DNA of 64,000 nt from Arthrobacter sp. CAU 1506 (GCF_005047635.1 NZ_SUKC01000001.1:496001-560000), one strand, 5' to 3'. Shown: positions 27,025 to 36,819, counted from the first letter of the stretch. Numbers and translations are program-made. Notes: a model not told the origin generated them from the sequence alone.

Positions 27025-28013
27025 ACCTGCACGCCTCTGGGAACCACCATCATCGGGCACAAACCGTGGTGCAGCACGGCCTGGCTCACCGAGCCGAGCA
27101 ACAGACCGGGAAAGCCGCCGTGGCCGCGGGTGCCCAGCACCATCAATTCGGCAGTGCGGGTGGCATGGATCAGCACCTCGGCGGGCTTAGTGACATAGAA
27201 GTTCCAGCTGGCATCCAATTCCGGATAGCGGCCTCGGACTTCGCCCAGCGCAGCGTCCAGTTCAGCGGTGACCTCCTCGCGGAACCGCTGCGCTCCCGCC
27301 ACGTTGTCCAGCCAGAGCGAGTCGCGGTAGAACGGCGCCCGGGCGGACAGCATCCGCAACGGAATGGCATGCCGGCTGGCCGTTTCGGCGGCTGCCCACA
27401 CGGCCGGATTCGAGCTGCCCGCGGCATCGACGCCGACCACCACTTGTCCGGCATAACTGAACTTTTCGTTGGGGTCCGGCGGATGTAGCCCCTGGTCCGT
27501 TCCGCCCTGCGGCGACGGGACCAGCCACGGCACCGGCCCGCCGGGCAGCGCCGCTGCCGCCTCATCGGAGATCTCGGCGGCCGTCGTCCCGGGCGTCCAC
27601 CGCTCCGGCACCACCACGGTGGGGCACTCCCCGTGAGCTGCCAGCCCGGAGGAGACACTGCCCAACAGCCGGCCTGCGAAGCCGCCGCGGCCGCGTTTGC
27701 CCACCACGGCCAGCCCCGCGGACGCCGATTCGTCCACCAGCACCTCGCTCGGATCCCCGGAGACCACGTGCCCTTCGGCCTGCAGCCCCATGGCTCCGGC
27801 TCGGTCCAGCGCGGTCTGCAACACGCCTTCCCCGCCGCGCCGGGCGGATGCAAGGTACTGGTGGTCCACTTGCGGATCGTCAACGCCGGCGGCCGAGATC
27901 ACCGTGACCAGCCGCACCCGCCAGCCCCGGGATCGAGCCTCGGACAGCGCCCAGTCCAGTGCCCGGCCACTGGTTTCCGAGCCGTCGAATCCCACCAGGA
28001 CGACCTCTTCCAT
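27021..28013 (-). CDS. Two-domain universal stress protein
   Basis: A 330-residue tandem UspA protein. Domain 1 starts VVLVGFDGSETSGRALDWAL and has VVGKRGRGGFAGRLLGSVS; domain 2 has VVGVDAAGSSNPAVWAAAET and VLGTRGHGGFPGLLLGSVS. Both glycine loops match the G2xG9xGS ATP-binding pattern well, unlike the less regular loops of the Usp in the amine operon. ATG at 28013 is the family start; the frame is open upstream to 28058. Confidence 0.93.
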   Translation of the reverse strand: MEEVVLVGFDGSETSGRALDWALSEARSRGWRVRLVTVISAAGVDDPQVDHQYLASARRGGEGVLQTALDRAGAMGLQAEGHVVSGDPSEVLVDESASAGLAVVGKRGRGGFAGRLLGSVSSGLAAHGECPTVVVPERWTPGTTAAEISDEAAAALPGGPVPWLVPSPQGGTDQGLHPPDPNEKFSYAGQVVVGVDAAGSSNPAVWAAAETASRHAIPLRMLSARAPFYRDSLWLDNVAGAQRFREEVTAELDAALGEVRGRYPELDASWNFYVTKPAEVLIHATRTAELMVLGTRGHGGFPGLLLGSVSQAVLHHGLCPMMVVPRGVQV

Positions 28014-28089
28014 GCCCCCACCATAGGGGAAGCCGGCAACGCTGAGTAGGTGTGGCATTAAGGACGACGGCGGGTGGCCGGCTGGCAGC

Positions 28090-28109
28090 CCAGGCCGGTT
28101 CGGGCCTGG
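28090..28109 (-). terminator. Hairpin downstream of nhaA
   Basis: CCAGGCC (28090-28096), loop GGTTCG and GGCCTGG (28103-28109) form a 7-bp stem between the nhaA stop and the usp start, both on the minus strand. An ACGACGGCGG word follows at 28064. Confidence 0.5.
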
Positions 28110-28150
28110 TAGCGGGAAGCGGACCTAGCAACGAAGGTTCCGAAGCGATC

Positions 28151-29497
28151 TCAGGCGGTGCCATCTCGCTGATAAAGATCCGGGATGCCGTCGTGGTCTG
28201 CGTCGATCCGCTCCTCCGCCTCGATCCGCCGGTAGTGCCGGTTGCGGGTACGCAACACCACCGAAGCGAGCAACGCTGCCAACAGCGACGCCGCAAGAAT
28301 CGCAACCTTGGCATGATCATTTGCCGGAGTGCCCAAGCCGAAGCTGAGCTCGCCCACCAGCAGTGAGACAGTGAAGCCGATGCCGGCCAGCACGGAAATT
28401 CCCAGCAAATCGACCCATTTGAAAGACTTGTCCAGTTCGGCCTTGGTCAGCTTGCTCATCAACCAGGTGGTCCCGACGATACCGATCGGCTTGCCCAGCA
28501 GCAGGCCGGCAATGATGCCGATGGCGACTGAATCGCCCAGCGCTGAGACAAAACCTTCGACACCGCCGATGGCCACGCCAGCGGAGAAGAAGGCGAACAC
28601 GGGGACCGCGAAGCCCGCCGACACCGGGCGGACCCGATGCTCGAATATCTCGGCGAGGCCAGGACCCGACTCCGGCCCTCCGCTGGCCCGGCTGCGCAGC
28701 ACCGGCACGGTAAAGCCGAGAACCACACCGGCGATGGTGGCGTGGATACCGGAGGCGTGGACCAGTGCCCACGCCACGAGGCCGATCGGCAACAGCACGG
28801 CCCACATGGCGATTTGGTGCTTGCCGAAGAAGGCGCGGAATTTCTGCACCAGGAAGGCGTAGATGACGATCGGAATCAGCGCCAGCAGCAGGGCAGAAGA
28901 ATGGATTTCCTCTGTGTAGACAAAGGCGATGATGGCAATCGCGATCAGATCGTCCACCACCGCGAGCGTCAGCAGGAAGATCCGCAGCGTGCTCGGCAGA
29001 TGCGAGCCGATGACGGCCAGAACCGCCACCGCAAACGCGATGTCCGTTGCCGTCGGAATCGCCCAGCCATTGAGCGTTTCCGGGTTGCCCCAGTTGATGG
29101 CGGCATAGATGAGCGCGGGAACAACCACTCCGCCGGCAGCGGCTGCCACCGGGACCATGGCTTTGCGCGGGCTGCGGAGGTCCCCTGCAACGAACTCGCG
29201 TTTCAGTTCCAACCCGACCAGGAAGAAGAACACCGCCAGTAAACCGTCGGCGGCCCATGCACCCAGACTCAATTCCAGATGCCAAGGCGCATAACCGACA
29301 GTAAAGTCGCGCAGATCGAAGTAACTGTCGGCCGCGGGCGAGTTTGCCCAGATCAGGGCCACGATTGCGGCGAAAACCAGCAAGGCGCCGCCAACCGTCT
29401 CCTTCCGCAGGATTTCGCCGATTCGCAGCGCTTCGGCATAGCTTCCGCGGCCCAATACCTTGGGTTTGGCGGACGGTCCAGGAATTTTGGTAGCCAC
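28151..29497 (-). CDS. nhaA: NhaA-type Na+/H+ antiporter
   Basis: A 448-residue antiporter exporting Na+ for H+ at alkaline or saline conditions. The paired aspartates are in [36 protein letters not shown] and [15 protein letters not shown] are further family signatures. A longer C-terminal tail ends with [13 protein letters not shown], a DxDxDGxxD calcium-binding-like loop not found in enterobacterial NhaA. GTG at 29497 follows TGAGGAGC. Confidence 0.94.
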   Translation of the reverse strand: MATKIPGPSAKPKVLGRGSYAEALRIGEILRKETVGGALLVFAAIVALIWANSPAADSYFDLRDFTVGYAPWHLELSLGAWAADGLLAVFFFLVGLELKREFVAGDLRSPRKAMVPVAAAAGGVVVPALIYAAINWGNPETLNGWAIPTATDIAFAVAVLAVIGSHLPSTLRIFLLTLAVVDDLIAIAIIAFVYTEEIHSSALLLALIPIVIYAFLVQKFRAFFGKHQIAMWAVLLPIGLVAWALVHASGIHATIAGVVLGFTVPVLRSRASGGPESGPGLAEIFEHRVRPVSAGFAVPVFAFFSAGVAIGGVEGFVSALGDSVAIGIIAGLLLGKPIGIVGTTWLMSKLTKAELDKSFKWVDLLGISVLAGIGFTVSLLVGELSFGLGTPANDHAKVAILAASLLAALLASVVLRTRNRHYRRIEAEERIDADHDGIPDLYQRDGTA

Positions 29498-29695
29498 AGC
29501 GGCTCCTCAGGGTCGACAACAGAAATTGCCGACCAGACTTCCCGGCGCACCTCCTCCACCCTAACTGCCGCTTCCGGTAAGCATCAAAACTAAGCCGAGC
29601 GCCAGCGGGGCAAACTCTGGGCAAACGTTCTGTACGACGACGACCGGATCATCGTGAAACCAGCAGGGCGAGGCAGAGGCCTTCAGCACCCCGGC

Positions 29696-30100
29696 TTAGC
29701 CGGAAAGCACCATGGCGACCAGTCCGGCAGCGGCGGACAGGAGGCCGACCACGGTAAGAATCTTGCCCAGCAGCAGCACTATTTTTCCCGGCGGCTCCGG
29801 CTCGGACACCTGCCACCGGTCGGGCCGGTGGGCGTCGTAATAGACCAGCACGTCCGAGCCCGCCGCCACGTCGGAACCGGTTCCCGCCGGGAAGACACCT
29901 TCCAGGAATCCGTGCCGGGTGTCGAACCAGCGCACGCCCCGGCGTCGTCCGTCGTCGAACGCCACACCGTCGGCACTGTGCCACCGGATCCCGGCCAACC
30001 TCAGCACTGCGGCCACCAACAGCAGCAGAACGCCCGGTACCAGGGCAGCCCACGTCAGCACTTCGGTCACCAATCCGATGGACGTGGCAAGATCTGGCAT
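29696..30100 (-). CDS. DUF3592-like membrane protein
   Basis: A 134-residue protein: an N-terminal helix (VLTWAALVPGVLLLLVAAVL), an extracytoplasmic beta-rich stretch with ADGVAFDDGRRRGVRWFDT and DVLVYYDAHRPDRWQV, and a C-terminal helix (IVLLLGKILTVVGLLSAAAG). This two-helix, one-domain pattern is that of DUF3592. Function unknown. ATG at 30100 is the first start consistent with the helix; the frame is open to 30367 across intergenic repeats. Confidence 0.75.
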   Translation of the reverse strand: MPDLATSIGLVTEVLTWAALVPGVLLLLVAAVLRLAGIRWHSADGVAFDDGRRRGVRWFDTRHGFLEGVFPAGTGSDVAAGSDVLVYYDAHRPDRWQVSEPEPPGKIVLLLGKILTVVGLLSAAAGLVAMVLSG

Positions 30101-30202
30101 GGACAGATCGTATGCCACCCGGCGGGCTCTCCGGGAAAAATTTTGCTGAACTTTGCGCGGACGGGCTGCAATAACGACGGCGGAGCTGTCGTCGGTCTTG
30201 GT

Positions 30203-30302
30203 GGGGTCTCCACGCTCGCTGGGGCTCGCTTGGTCGACCACCGGGGGCGCTCGCTTGGTCGACCACCGGGTGGGGTGGCGCTCGCTTGGTCGACCACCGG
30301 GT
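30203..30302. repeat. Dispersed TGGTCGACCA repeat, three copies
   Basis: GGTCTCCACGCTCGCTGG leads into TGGTCGACCACCGG at 30231, 30256 and 30287, each preceded by CGCTCGCT. The array fills the gap between the DUF3592-like gene and the tetR stop. Confidence 0.8.
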
Positions 30303-30305
30303 GGG

Positions 30306-31061
30306 CTAGGGCAGGCCGAGGATGTTGGCGAGGACGTCCAGATGGTGTTCGAACAGCGACCCGGCATCGGTGAAGGTTTCCCGGCCGTATTGGCCGAACA
30401 CCTCGAAGCTCACGGCACCGAAAAGCGCGGTCCAGACCAGGGTGCCGCGGGCGATCAGATCGTCGGGAGCGGCCAGGCCGAACTCGCGGCGGATGGCGGC
30501 GAGGTCATGGTGGAGCGGCCCGGGCAGAGCCGTCTCCTGCTGCGCGGAACCTTGCCGCCCCGGCTTGTGTCGAGCCGGATACACCCCGGCGCCCTCCGGA
30601 TCAAACGTCAGTTCGCCGGCCCGGTAGGCGTCGTCGATCATCCTGACCAACGCGACGACTACCCGGATGCCGGGACCGGTGGTGCGCTCGGCCGGAGCCT
30701 GGTATCCGGGCACCGGCGAGCCAAACAACAGGGCGTAGCGAGCCGGTTCGCGCAGGCCCCACTCCCGTACTGACCTGCACAGGGCCCGGAATCTTGCCCC
30801 GGCGTCGCGGTCCCCCGCAGCCGCGACCGCGTGCTCCACGGCCTCGCCCAGTTCGTTATAGGCCTCCACCACCAACAGGGTCAGCAGTTCGTCTCGGCTG
30901 CCCACGTAGCGGTAGACCGCAGAAGACACCACGCCGAGTTCACGGGCCACGGCGCGCAGCGATAGCGCGGCAGCGCCGACCTGACTCAACTGTTCGCGGC
31001 CGATCCGCACGATATCGCTGATGGTTTGCTCTCGGGCGCGTTCGCGCGGGGTGCCTGCCAT
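30306..31061 (-). CDS. TetR-family regulator of the divergent epimerase
   Basis: A 251-residue repressor with the helix-turn-helix LSLRAVARELGVVSSAVYRY and a C-terminal domain of the TetR_C_33/WHG sort (TLVWTALFGAVSFEVFGQYG). Three GAGAGCA-type operators lie between it and the divergent epimerase gene. ATG at 31061 gives the family start; an in-frame extension to 31214 would run through the operators and is rejected. Confidence 0.9.
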   Translation of the reverse strand: MAGTPRERAREQTISDIVRIGREQLSQVGAAALSLRAVARELGVVSSAVYRYVGSRDELLTLLVVEAYNELGEAVEHAVAAAGDRDAGARFRALCRSVREWGLREPARYALLFGSPVPGYQAPAERTTGPGIRVVVALVRMIDDAYRAGELTFDPEGAGVYPARHKPGRQGSAQQETALPGPLHHDLAAIRREFGLAAPDDLIARGTLVWTALFGAVSFEVFGQYGRETFTDAGSLFEHHLDVLANILGLP

Positions 31062-31083
31062 GAACCGATCCTTCCGCACACCC

Positions 31084-31166
31084 GAGAGCACTGTCAACTT
31101 TGGAGAGCAGTGCTCTTGACAAGTGAACACAGGAGGTCCATTCTGATTTCTGAGAGCAGTGCTCTC
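31084..31166. promoter_or_regulatory. Operator cluster GAGAGCAnTGCTCTC with promoter
   Basis: A perfect palindrome GAGAGCAGTGCTCTC is at 31152-31166, a near-perfect one at 31103-31117 and a half-site GAGAGCACTGTC at 31084. TTGACA (31116-31121) overlaps the second site and, with 17 bases, faces CATTCT (31139) as the -10 box for the epimerase gene. A repressor bound here would block both the promoter and early elongation. Confidence 0.8.
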
Positions 31167-31206
31167 GGATTGGCCGAAGCACACGACTACGAACAGGAAC
31201 ATCACC

Positions 31207-32166
31207 ATGAGCAACCTCTACATCGTCACCGGCGCCGGCCCGGTTGGCACCACCGTCGCCGAGCAGTTAGCCGGGCAGGGCCACCGTGTCCGGATCCTGA
31301 CCCGTTCCGGCAGCGGTCCGGACCACCCGCTGGTGGAACGCCGGCCGGTGGACGTTTCCCGTCCAGATGGACTGGACGAACTCTTCGCCGGCGCTGCCGC
31401 GATCTTCCACTGCATTCACGGCAGCGCCTACAGTGCCGCCGCGTGGGAGGCCGAGCTGCCGGGCGCCGAGCAGATTGTCCTGGCCGCGGCCCAACGGGCC
31501 GGTGCGGTGGTCGTCTTCCCGGAGAGCCTCTACTCCTATGACCGGCCGGATCAGGTGATGACTGAAGACGGCCCGCGCCTGGCCGAGGGCGGCAAACGCG
31601 GCGTGCGCACGGCATTGCTGGCGGCCCGCGCTGCGTCGGCCACTCCTACGGTGAGCGTGGTGGCCTCGGATTTCTTCGGGCCGCATGTGCTCAATGCACA
31701 CGCCGGCGAGCGCATGGTGCCGTTGGTGCTGTCCGGCAAGACCGTCCGGGTGCTGGGCAAGCCGGACCTGCCGCACTCGTTCACCTACGTCCCGGACCTG
31801 GCGGCCGCCATGATTGCCGCCGCGGGCAACCGGAAGGTATGGGACACGGTGCTGCATGCCCCGACGCTTCCGGCCCTCACGCAGCGCGGCATGGTGCAGG
31901 CCTATGCCCGGGCCGCCGGGACCCCGGCTCCCAAGGTCGGGTCCATTCCGGGCTGGCTGCTGCGCGGCCTGGGCCTCTTTTCAGCCGGAATGCGCGAGCT
32001 GGCGGAGATGACGTATCAGTTCGAGCGACCGTTCGTGATGTCCTCGGCGCAGAGCGAAGAACTGCTGGGGCTCCGGCCGACCCCGCTGGACCAGGCCGCT
32101 GCGGAGACCGTGGGCTGGTGGCGGATCCGCTTGGCCTCCCGGCAGGAAGCCGGATCGGCCGCCTGA
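31207..32166 (+). CDS. NAD(P)-dependent epimerase/dehydratase-like protein
   Basis: A 319-residue atypical SDR. MSNLYIVTGAGPVGTTVAEQ is the Rossmann glycine loop; VFPESLYSYDRPDQVMTEDG occupies the place of the Tyr-containing segment, and PHSFTYVPDLAAAMIAA is a family signature. Active-site YxxxK is not intact, so it may be an isomerase, reductase or NAD(P)-sensing protein. Transcription is probably repressed by the adjacent TetR. Confidence 0.85.
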   Translation: MSNLYIVTGAGPVGTTVAEQLAGQGHRVRILTRSGSGPDHPLVERRPVDVSRPDGLDELFAGAAAIFHCIHGSAYSAAAWEAELPGAEQIVLAAAQRAGAVVVFPESLYSYDRPDQVMTEDGPRLAEGGKRGVRTALLAARAASATPTVSVVASDFFGPHVLNAHAGERMVPLVLSGKTVRVLGKPDLPHSFTYVPDLAAAMIAAAGNRKVWDTVLHAPTLPALTQRGMVQAYARAAGTPAPKVGSIPGWLLRGLGLFSAGMRELAEMTYQFERPFVMSSAQSEELLGLRPTPLDQAAAETVGWWRIRLASRQEAGSAA

Positions 32167-32189
32167 GCCGACAGTCCGCCGTCGTACTT

Positions 32190-33752
32190 TCAGCGCATGG
32201 AAATGGTCCGCAGGTCCAGTTGCCGCAGCACGCGGTCGACGACTTCCGGATCCATGTCCGGCTCGCTGCGGGCCGCCACCACTTCTTGCCGGGCGGCATT
32301 CAGCGCAATGGTCTGGGCGGTGACCAGCACCTCGCGGCCGGCCTTGCGCGGCTTCGGGTGCTTGCTCCCGGCCATGCTCAGCAGGTCGTTGCCGAGCCGG
32401 TGCATCCGCTGCCTGACCGCTTCCAGTTTTTCCTCCGGCAGGTCCTTCATCAGTTCGGAGTCGCGCAGTGCGGCGATGGCCGCTTCCTGCGCCCGGCCGG
32501 CCAGGACGCGGGCCGCTTCGTGTTCTTCGGTGCCGCCGTCCTGGGCCTTCAGCACGCGCATCAGCCACGGCAAGGTCAGGCCGGGCAGCACCAGCGTGGC
32601 GAGCAACACCGCACAGGCGACCACCAGGATCTCGTGTCGGCCCGCGAAGGCCGTGCCGTCCGGCAGCGTCACCGGGATGGCCAGCGCCAGGGCCAGCGTG
32701 GCCAGCCCGCGCATGCCGCACCAAGTCAGGATCAGCACGTCCTTGGTTGACGTCGGCGGCAGCGCGTCCTCCTTGCCGCGGGCCAGCCACGCCAGCCCGG
32801 CCATCCACAGGAAGCGCACCGCGACGACCAGGACGCACACCGTGACGGCGAGGCCGAGCATGCCGAAGACGGCGATGCCTTCCTCCACCACGACTTGCCG
32901 GATCTCCAGCCCCATCAGGCCAAAGGCCAGGCCGGTAGCCAGCAATTCCACCACGTCCCAGAACGCCCGGCGGGTGACCCGCTCGGCGGCATCCTGCGGC
33001 CGGGAGCGCCGCTGGATCTCCAACGCCGTCACCACCACCGCCACCACTCCGGACGCGTGCAGTTCCTCGGCCAGGATGTAGGCGGCAAACGGCACCACCA
33101 GCGTGATCGCGCTGCGGGCCACCAACGACGTGACGAAGTGAGTCGTCATCATGGTGATCCAGCCCATCAGGATGCCGATGGCGACGGCAATGGCAGCACC
33201 CAGCAGGAACTGGGGCAACAAGCCCACGCCGATCTCGCTGCCGGAGAGCGCCGCCCCGACGGCGGCCTGGAAGATCACGATGGCCGCTGCATCGTTGAAC
33301 AGGCCCTCGCTCTGCAGCACGGTGATCAGCCGCCGCGGCATGCGGACGCGGCCGGCTACGGATTCCACCGCCACCGGATCGGGCGGTGCCATGACGGCGC
33401 CCAACGCGATGGCCGCCGGAAGTCCGATGCTGCCGATCATCAGCCAGGCCGCACCGGCGACCACTGCCGTGGTCACCGCCACCAGGGCCACCGCCAGCAG
33501 CACGATGGTGCGCCAGCGGATCCGAAACACCGCCCAGGAACTGCGCTGTGCGGTGGCATAGAGCAGCGGCGGCAGGAAGAGCGGGAGAATCAGTTCCGGG
33601 TCAATGTGGATTTCCGGGAACCCCGGGATGAAGGTCAGGGCGACGGCCAGCAGCAGCATCAGCACCGGGTAGGGCAGCCGCAGCCTTTCGCCCAGGCCGA
33701 CCGCCACCACTGTGGCAAAGAGCAGTCCGATGATGAGTGCCAGTTGGTCCAC
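32190..33752 (-). CDS. CPA1-family Na+/H+ antiporter
   Basis: A 520-residue antiporter with about twelve membrane helices. MAPPDPVAVESVAGR and LQSEGLFNDAAAIVIFQA are the helix 4 and helix 5 signatures; ND in the latter marks electroneutral CPA1 exchange. The C-terminal 110 residues are a cytosolic helical tail. GTG at 33752 starts the frame. With NhaA at 28 kb this gives two sodium/proton antiporters of different mechanism within 6 kb. Confidence 0.93.
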   Translation of the reverse strand: MDQLALIIGLLFATVVAVGLGERLRLPYPVLMLLLAVALTFIPGFPEIHIDPELILPLFLPPLLYATAQRSSWAVFRIRWRTIVLLAVALVAVTTAVVAGAAWLMIGSIGLPAAIALGAVMAPPDPVAVESVAGRVRMPRRLITVLQSEGLFNDAAAIVIFQAAVGAALSGSEIGVGLLPQFLLGAAIAVAIGILMGWITMMTTHFVTSLVARSAITLVVPFAAYILAEELHASGVVAVVVTALEIQRRSRPQDAAERVTRRAFWDVVELLATGLAFGLMGLEIRQVVVEEGIAVFGMLGLAVTVCVLVVAVRFLWMAGLAWLARGKEDALPPTSTKDVLILTWCGMRGLATLALALAIPVTLPDGTAFAGRHEILVVACAVLLATLVLPGLTLPWLMRVLKAQDGGTEEHEAARVLAGRAQEAAIAALRDSELMKDLPEEKLEAVRQRMHRLGNDLLSMAGSKHPKPRKAGREVLVTAQTIALNAARQEVVAARSEPDMDPEVVDRVLRQLDLRTISMR

Positions 33753-33908
33753 TGTCCCGCTTCCGTCGAGGTGTGCTGAGGATGAGCCGGGTCTGTGAAC
33801 GCGGTTCCGGGTGCTCTAAATCTACCGCCCGGTGCCCGGCCCCCGCAGGTCCTCCTCGCGGGCGGCACGGCCCTTGTGGCCAGCCAAGGCCGGTGAGAAA
33901 GTGATTCC

Positions 33909-34058
33909 ATGCCCACCGATTCCGCCCCCGTGAGCCATGAGCTCACCGGATCCGTGCCGCTGCCCGGCGGCGCCCGGTCCGGCCGGCCGGCTGCCGGCAC
34001 GTCCGGTGCCGCGGGCAAGCGCAACCCGATGTACCGTCGCAGTAAGGTTCCTTACTGA
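33909..34058 (+). CDS. Microprotein (49 aa) upstream of the stealth gene
   Basis: An ORF running MPTDSAPVSHELTGSVPLPG, a Gly/Arg/Pro-rich middle, and ending GKRNPMYRRSKVPY. The basic C-terminus with Tyr and the codon pattern look coded rather than random. It ends 116 bp before the stealth phosphotransferase, same strand. No clear ribosome-binding site is visible. Function unknown. Confidence 0.5.
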   Translation: MPTDSAPVSHELTGSVPLPGGARSGRPAAGTSGAAGKRNPMYRRSKVPY

Positions 34059-34174
34059 CCCTTAGGGCGGCGCCGCCGTCGCAGCGGCACCGCCTGTCAG
34101 CCCGTCCGCCCACGTCCCACCATGGGTGGCTCCAGCCCCACAACCGGCTGGCGCCACCAGTTTCCGGAGGTTAA

Positions 34175-35788
34175 ATGACCAGCATGCCTGCACCACAGGA
34201 CGCGTTCTACGCCGAGCCCGAGCCCGACCTCGCACCCGAGGCGTCCGTCGAGATCACCTCTCCCGCCGCCGTCGTGCGCCTCACCGAGCGCCCTGATGTG
34301 GCCAGGGTCAAGGGCGTTTACGCACTGGTCAACACGTCCCTCACGCCGCACCAGGCGATGGTGGAGGACCTGCTGTTTGTCCGCAAGGTCCTCGACCAGG
34401 CGCAGATTCCCTACCTGCTGGTCCGCGGCAACGACGCCCGGCCGGTGATGGCGGTGAACTGGGAACAGCGCGACGAGCTGCGCGCCGCCCTGGTGGCTGC
34501 CTGCGCGGACGAGCCGTTCTATTCGCTGACCATGGACGCGAAGAAGAAAACCGCCCGCCTGGTGGCCGACGGGGAGCTCGCCGACGGCGACCGCGCGCGT
34601 GCCATCCGGTTGTACCGCCCGCGGATTGAACCGACCGGCGGGCTGCGGTACGGCCAAGGCACCGGTGTGCAGGTGGAGCTGTGGCGCTGGGACAACGGGC
34701 TGATCCACCTGCCGATCGAAAACTCGTTGACCCGGCGCACGCTGCCGGCCGTGGAGGCCGTCCGGGGCGAGGTGGAGCGCTACGGGTATCGCTGGCCCAC
34801 GATCGAGAACATGTTCGCCGACCACGCCACGGACATTGATTTCGAGATCGACATCGTCTTTTCCTGGGTGGACGGCAACAACCGCGAGTACCAGCAGTAC
34901 CGGAACAGTTTCATGGAGAACGCGGTGGTGGGCGAGGGCGACGACGCCGAGGCGCGCTTCCGCCAGATCGACGAGCTGCGCTACGCGCTGCGCTCGGTCT
35001 ACATGTTCGCGCCGTGGATCCGGCGCATCTTCATCTGCACCGACTCGCCACTGCCGGAGTGGCTGGACGCGGAGCATCCGGACATTCGGGTGGTGCGCAG
35101 CGAGGAGCACTTCCGCGACTCCGCCGTGCTGCCGGTCTTCAACTCGCAGGCCATCGAGGCGCAACTGCAGCACATCGAGGGCCTGGGCGAGCATTTCCTG
35201 TACTCGAACGACGACATGTTCTTTGGCCGGCCGGTCGGCCCGGACATGTTCTTCTCCCCCGGCGGGATCACCAAGTTTGTGGAGGCCGACACCCGGATCG
35301 GGCTCGGCGACAACCACCTGGACCGCTCCGGTTTCGAGAACGCGGCCCGGGTGAACCGCAAGCTGCTGCACGACCGCTTCGGCCGGATCACCACCCGGCA
35401 CCTGGAGCACTGCGCGGCGCCGCTGCGCAAATCCGTGCTGCTCGAGATGGAGGAAGAATTCGCCGACGAGTTCAAGTCCACCGCCGCCAGCCGGTTCCGT
35501 GCCAAGGACAACATCTCGGTGACCAACTCGCTGTACCACTACTACGCCCTGCTGACCGGGAGGGCGGTGACGAATCCCGGCGCCGAGGTCCTGTACGTGG
35601 ACACCACCATGTACTCCGGCCTGAAGAAACTGGAGAAGCTGCTGCAGAAGCGGAACCGGGACTTCTTCTGCCTCAACGACGGCAGCTTCCCGGAGGTCCC
35701 GGCCGAGGAACGCCAGCGCGTGGTCACTGACTTCCTGGCCCGCTACTTCCCGTTCCGGGCCCCGTGGGAGAAGGCGCCGTCTGCCTAA
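34175..35788 (+). CDS. Stealth-family polysaccharide phosphotransferase
   Basis: A 537-residue stealth protein. These enzymes transfer a sugar 1-phosphate to build phosphodiester-linked cell-surface polysaccharides. The blocks appear in order: CR1 IDIVFSWVDGNNREYQQY near 228, CR2 RQIDELRYALRSVYMFAPWI and IFICTDS, CR3 HFLYSNDDMFFGRPV near 345, and a C-terminal CR4-like stretch. The N-terminal 220 residues are extra and variable. GGAGG is 4 bases before the ATG. No capsule locus adjoins, so it acts alone or with distant genes. Confidence 0.9.
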   Translation: MTSMPAPQDAFYAEPEPDLAPEASVEITSPAAVVRLTERPDVARVKGVYALVNTSLTPHQAMVEDLLFVRKVLDQAQIPYLLVRGNDARPVMAVNWEQRDELRAALVAACADEPFYSLTMDAKKKTARLVADGELADGDRARAIRLYRPRIEPTGGLRYGQGTGVQVELWRWDNGLIHLPIENSLTRRTLPAVEAVRGEVERYGYRWPTIENMFADHATDIDFEIDIVFSWVDGNNREYQQYRNSFMENAVVGEGDDAEARFRQIDELRYALRSVYMFAPWIRRIFICTDSPLPEWLDAEHPDIRVVRSEEHFRDSAVLPVFNSQAIEAQLQHIEGLGEHFLYSNDDMFFGRPVGPDMFFSPGGITKFVEADTRIGLGDNHLDRSGFENAARVNRKLLHDRFGRITTRHLEHCAAPLRKSVLLEMEEEFADEFKSTAASRFRAKDNISVTNSLYHYYALLTGRAVTNPGAEVLYVDTTMYSGLKKLEKLLQKRNRDFFCLNDGSFPEVPAEERQRVVTDFLARYFPFRAPWEKAPSA

Positions 35789-35884
35789 CCGGCGGCTCCG
35801 AAGCTGCCTCCGTCGCCCGACGTTGGGCTGGGTCTGAACCGCCCGGTTGCGCCGACCAGGGGTGCGCTCAGAGGTGGCCCGGCC

Positions 35885-36802
35885 TCAGAGGCGGGAGGGG
35901 ATCCGTCCCGGCCGGACGGCGTCGGGAATGACGACGGCGGCGTCCTCCAACCGCTGCCGGGTCTCCGCCGCGGTGACCTGCCGACCGACCGGCAACCCTC
36001 CGCGGGCCGGAACCACGGAATGGACCACGGTGTCCTCATAGACGTGGACCATGTTGTAGGCCTGCGCGGCATCGCGGCCGCGGGTGCTGCCGGCGTCGGC
36101 GGCCAGGTCCTGGGTGTAACAGGTCGCGGAGGCGACCGAGACCGGGATGCCGGCGAACGTGGCGGTGGTGGAATAGTGCAGGTGGCCGGCGATGATCCCG
36201 GACACGTCGCTGCCGCGCAGCACCTCGGCCAGCTCGGCCTGGCCGCGCAGCTCCACCAGCACCGCCAGGTCCTGCACGCTGGGCACCGGCGGGTGGTGCA
36301 TGGCGAGGATGGTTCCGTGCGGTGCCGGTTCGGCCAGCTCGTCGGCCAGCCACTGCAACTGGTCATCCTCCAGCTGCCCGTAATGCGCACCCGGCACTGT
36401 CGAATCCAGCGTCATCACGCGCAGGCCGTTGACGTCGTACACCCGGTCCAAAGGTTCGGCGCCGGCGGGCTCGTCCAGCAGCATGGTCTTCATCCCGGAA
36501 CGGTCGTCGTGGTTGCCCATCGCCCAGATCACTTGGGCGCCCAGGTTCACTGCCGCCGGTTCCACGATTCTGCGGAGTCTGGAGTAGGCCTCCGGCTCGC
36601 CCTTGTCCGCCAGATCGCCGGTAAAGACCAAGGCCTCGGGCCGGGAACCGGAGTCTTGCAGATCCTCGAAGATCTGCTCGAGCCGTGCTGCGCTGTCTAC
36701 CGCCCCGTAGAGCCGTCCGTCGCCGCCCACCAAGTGGGTGTCGCTGATGTGGAGTAGGAAGTGGTTGGGCCGTGGATGCTCGGCCTGACGGAGGTCCATC
36801 AT
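35885..36802 (-). CDS. Calcineurin-like metallophosphoesterase (CpdA/Rv0805 type)
   Basis: A 305-residue class III phosphodiesterase. The dimetal ligands appear as [28 protein letters not shown] and GHLHYS, the full set for the cAMP phosphodiesterase group. It may hydrolyse 3',5'-cAMP, 2',3'-cNMPs or other phosphodiesters. Two adjacent ATGs (36802, 36799) can serve as start. Confidence 0.92.
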   Translation of the reverse strand: MMDLRQAEHPRPNHFLLHISDTHLVGGDGRLYGAVDSAARLEQIFEDLQDSGSRPEALVFTGDLADKGEPEAYSRLRRIVEPAAVNLGAQVIWAMGNHDDRSGMKTMLLDEPAGAEPLDRVYDVNGLRVMTLDSTVPGAHYGQLEDDQLQWLADELAEPAPHGTILAMHHPPVPSVQDLAVLVELRGQAELAEVLRGSDVSGIIAGHLHYSTTATFAGIPVSVASATCYTQDLAADAGSTRGRDAAQAYNMVHVYEDTVVHSVVPARGGLPVGRQVTAAETRQRLEDAAVVIPDAVRPGRIPSRL

Positions 36803-36819
36803 CTACCTTCTGCTGCTCG

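Noticed and set aside
31061-31214. N-terminal extension of the TetR protein upstream of 31061
   Set aside because: It would translate through the operator cluster and the divergent promoter, and family similarity begins after 31061.
34097-35539. 480-codon minus-strand frame opposite the stealth gene
   Set aside because: No conserved motif; stealth blocks CR1-CR3 are intact on the plus strand.
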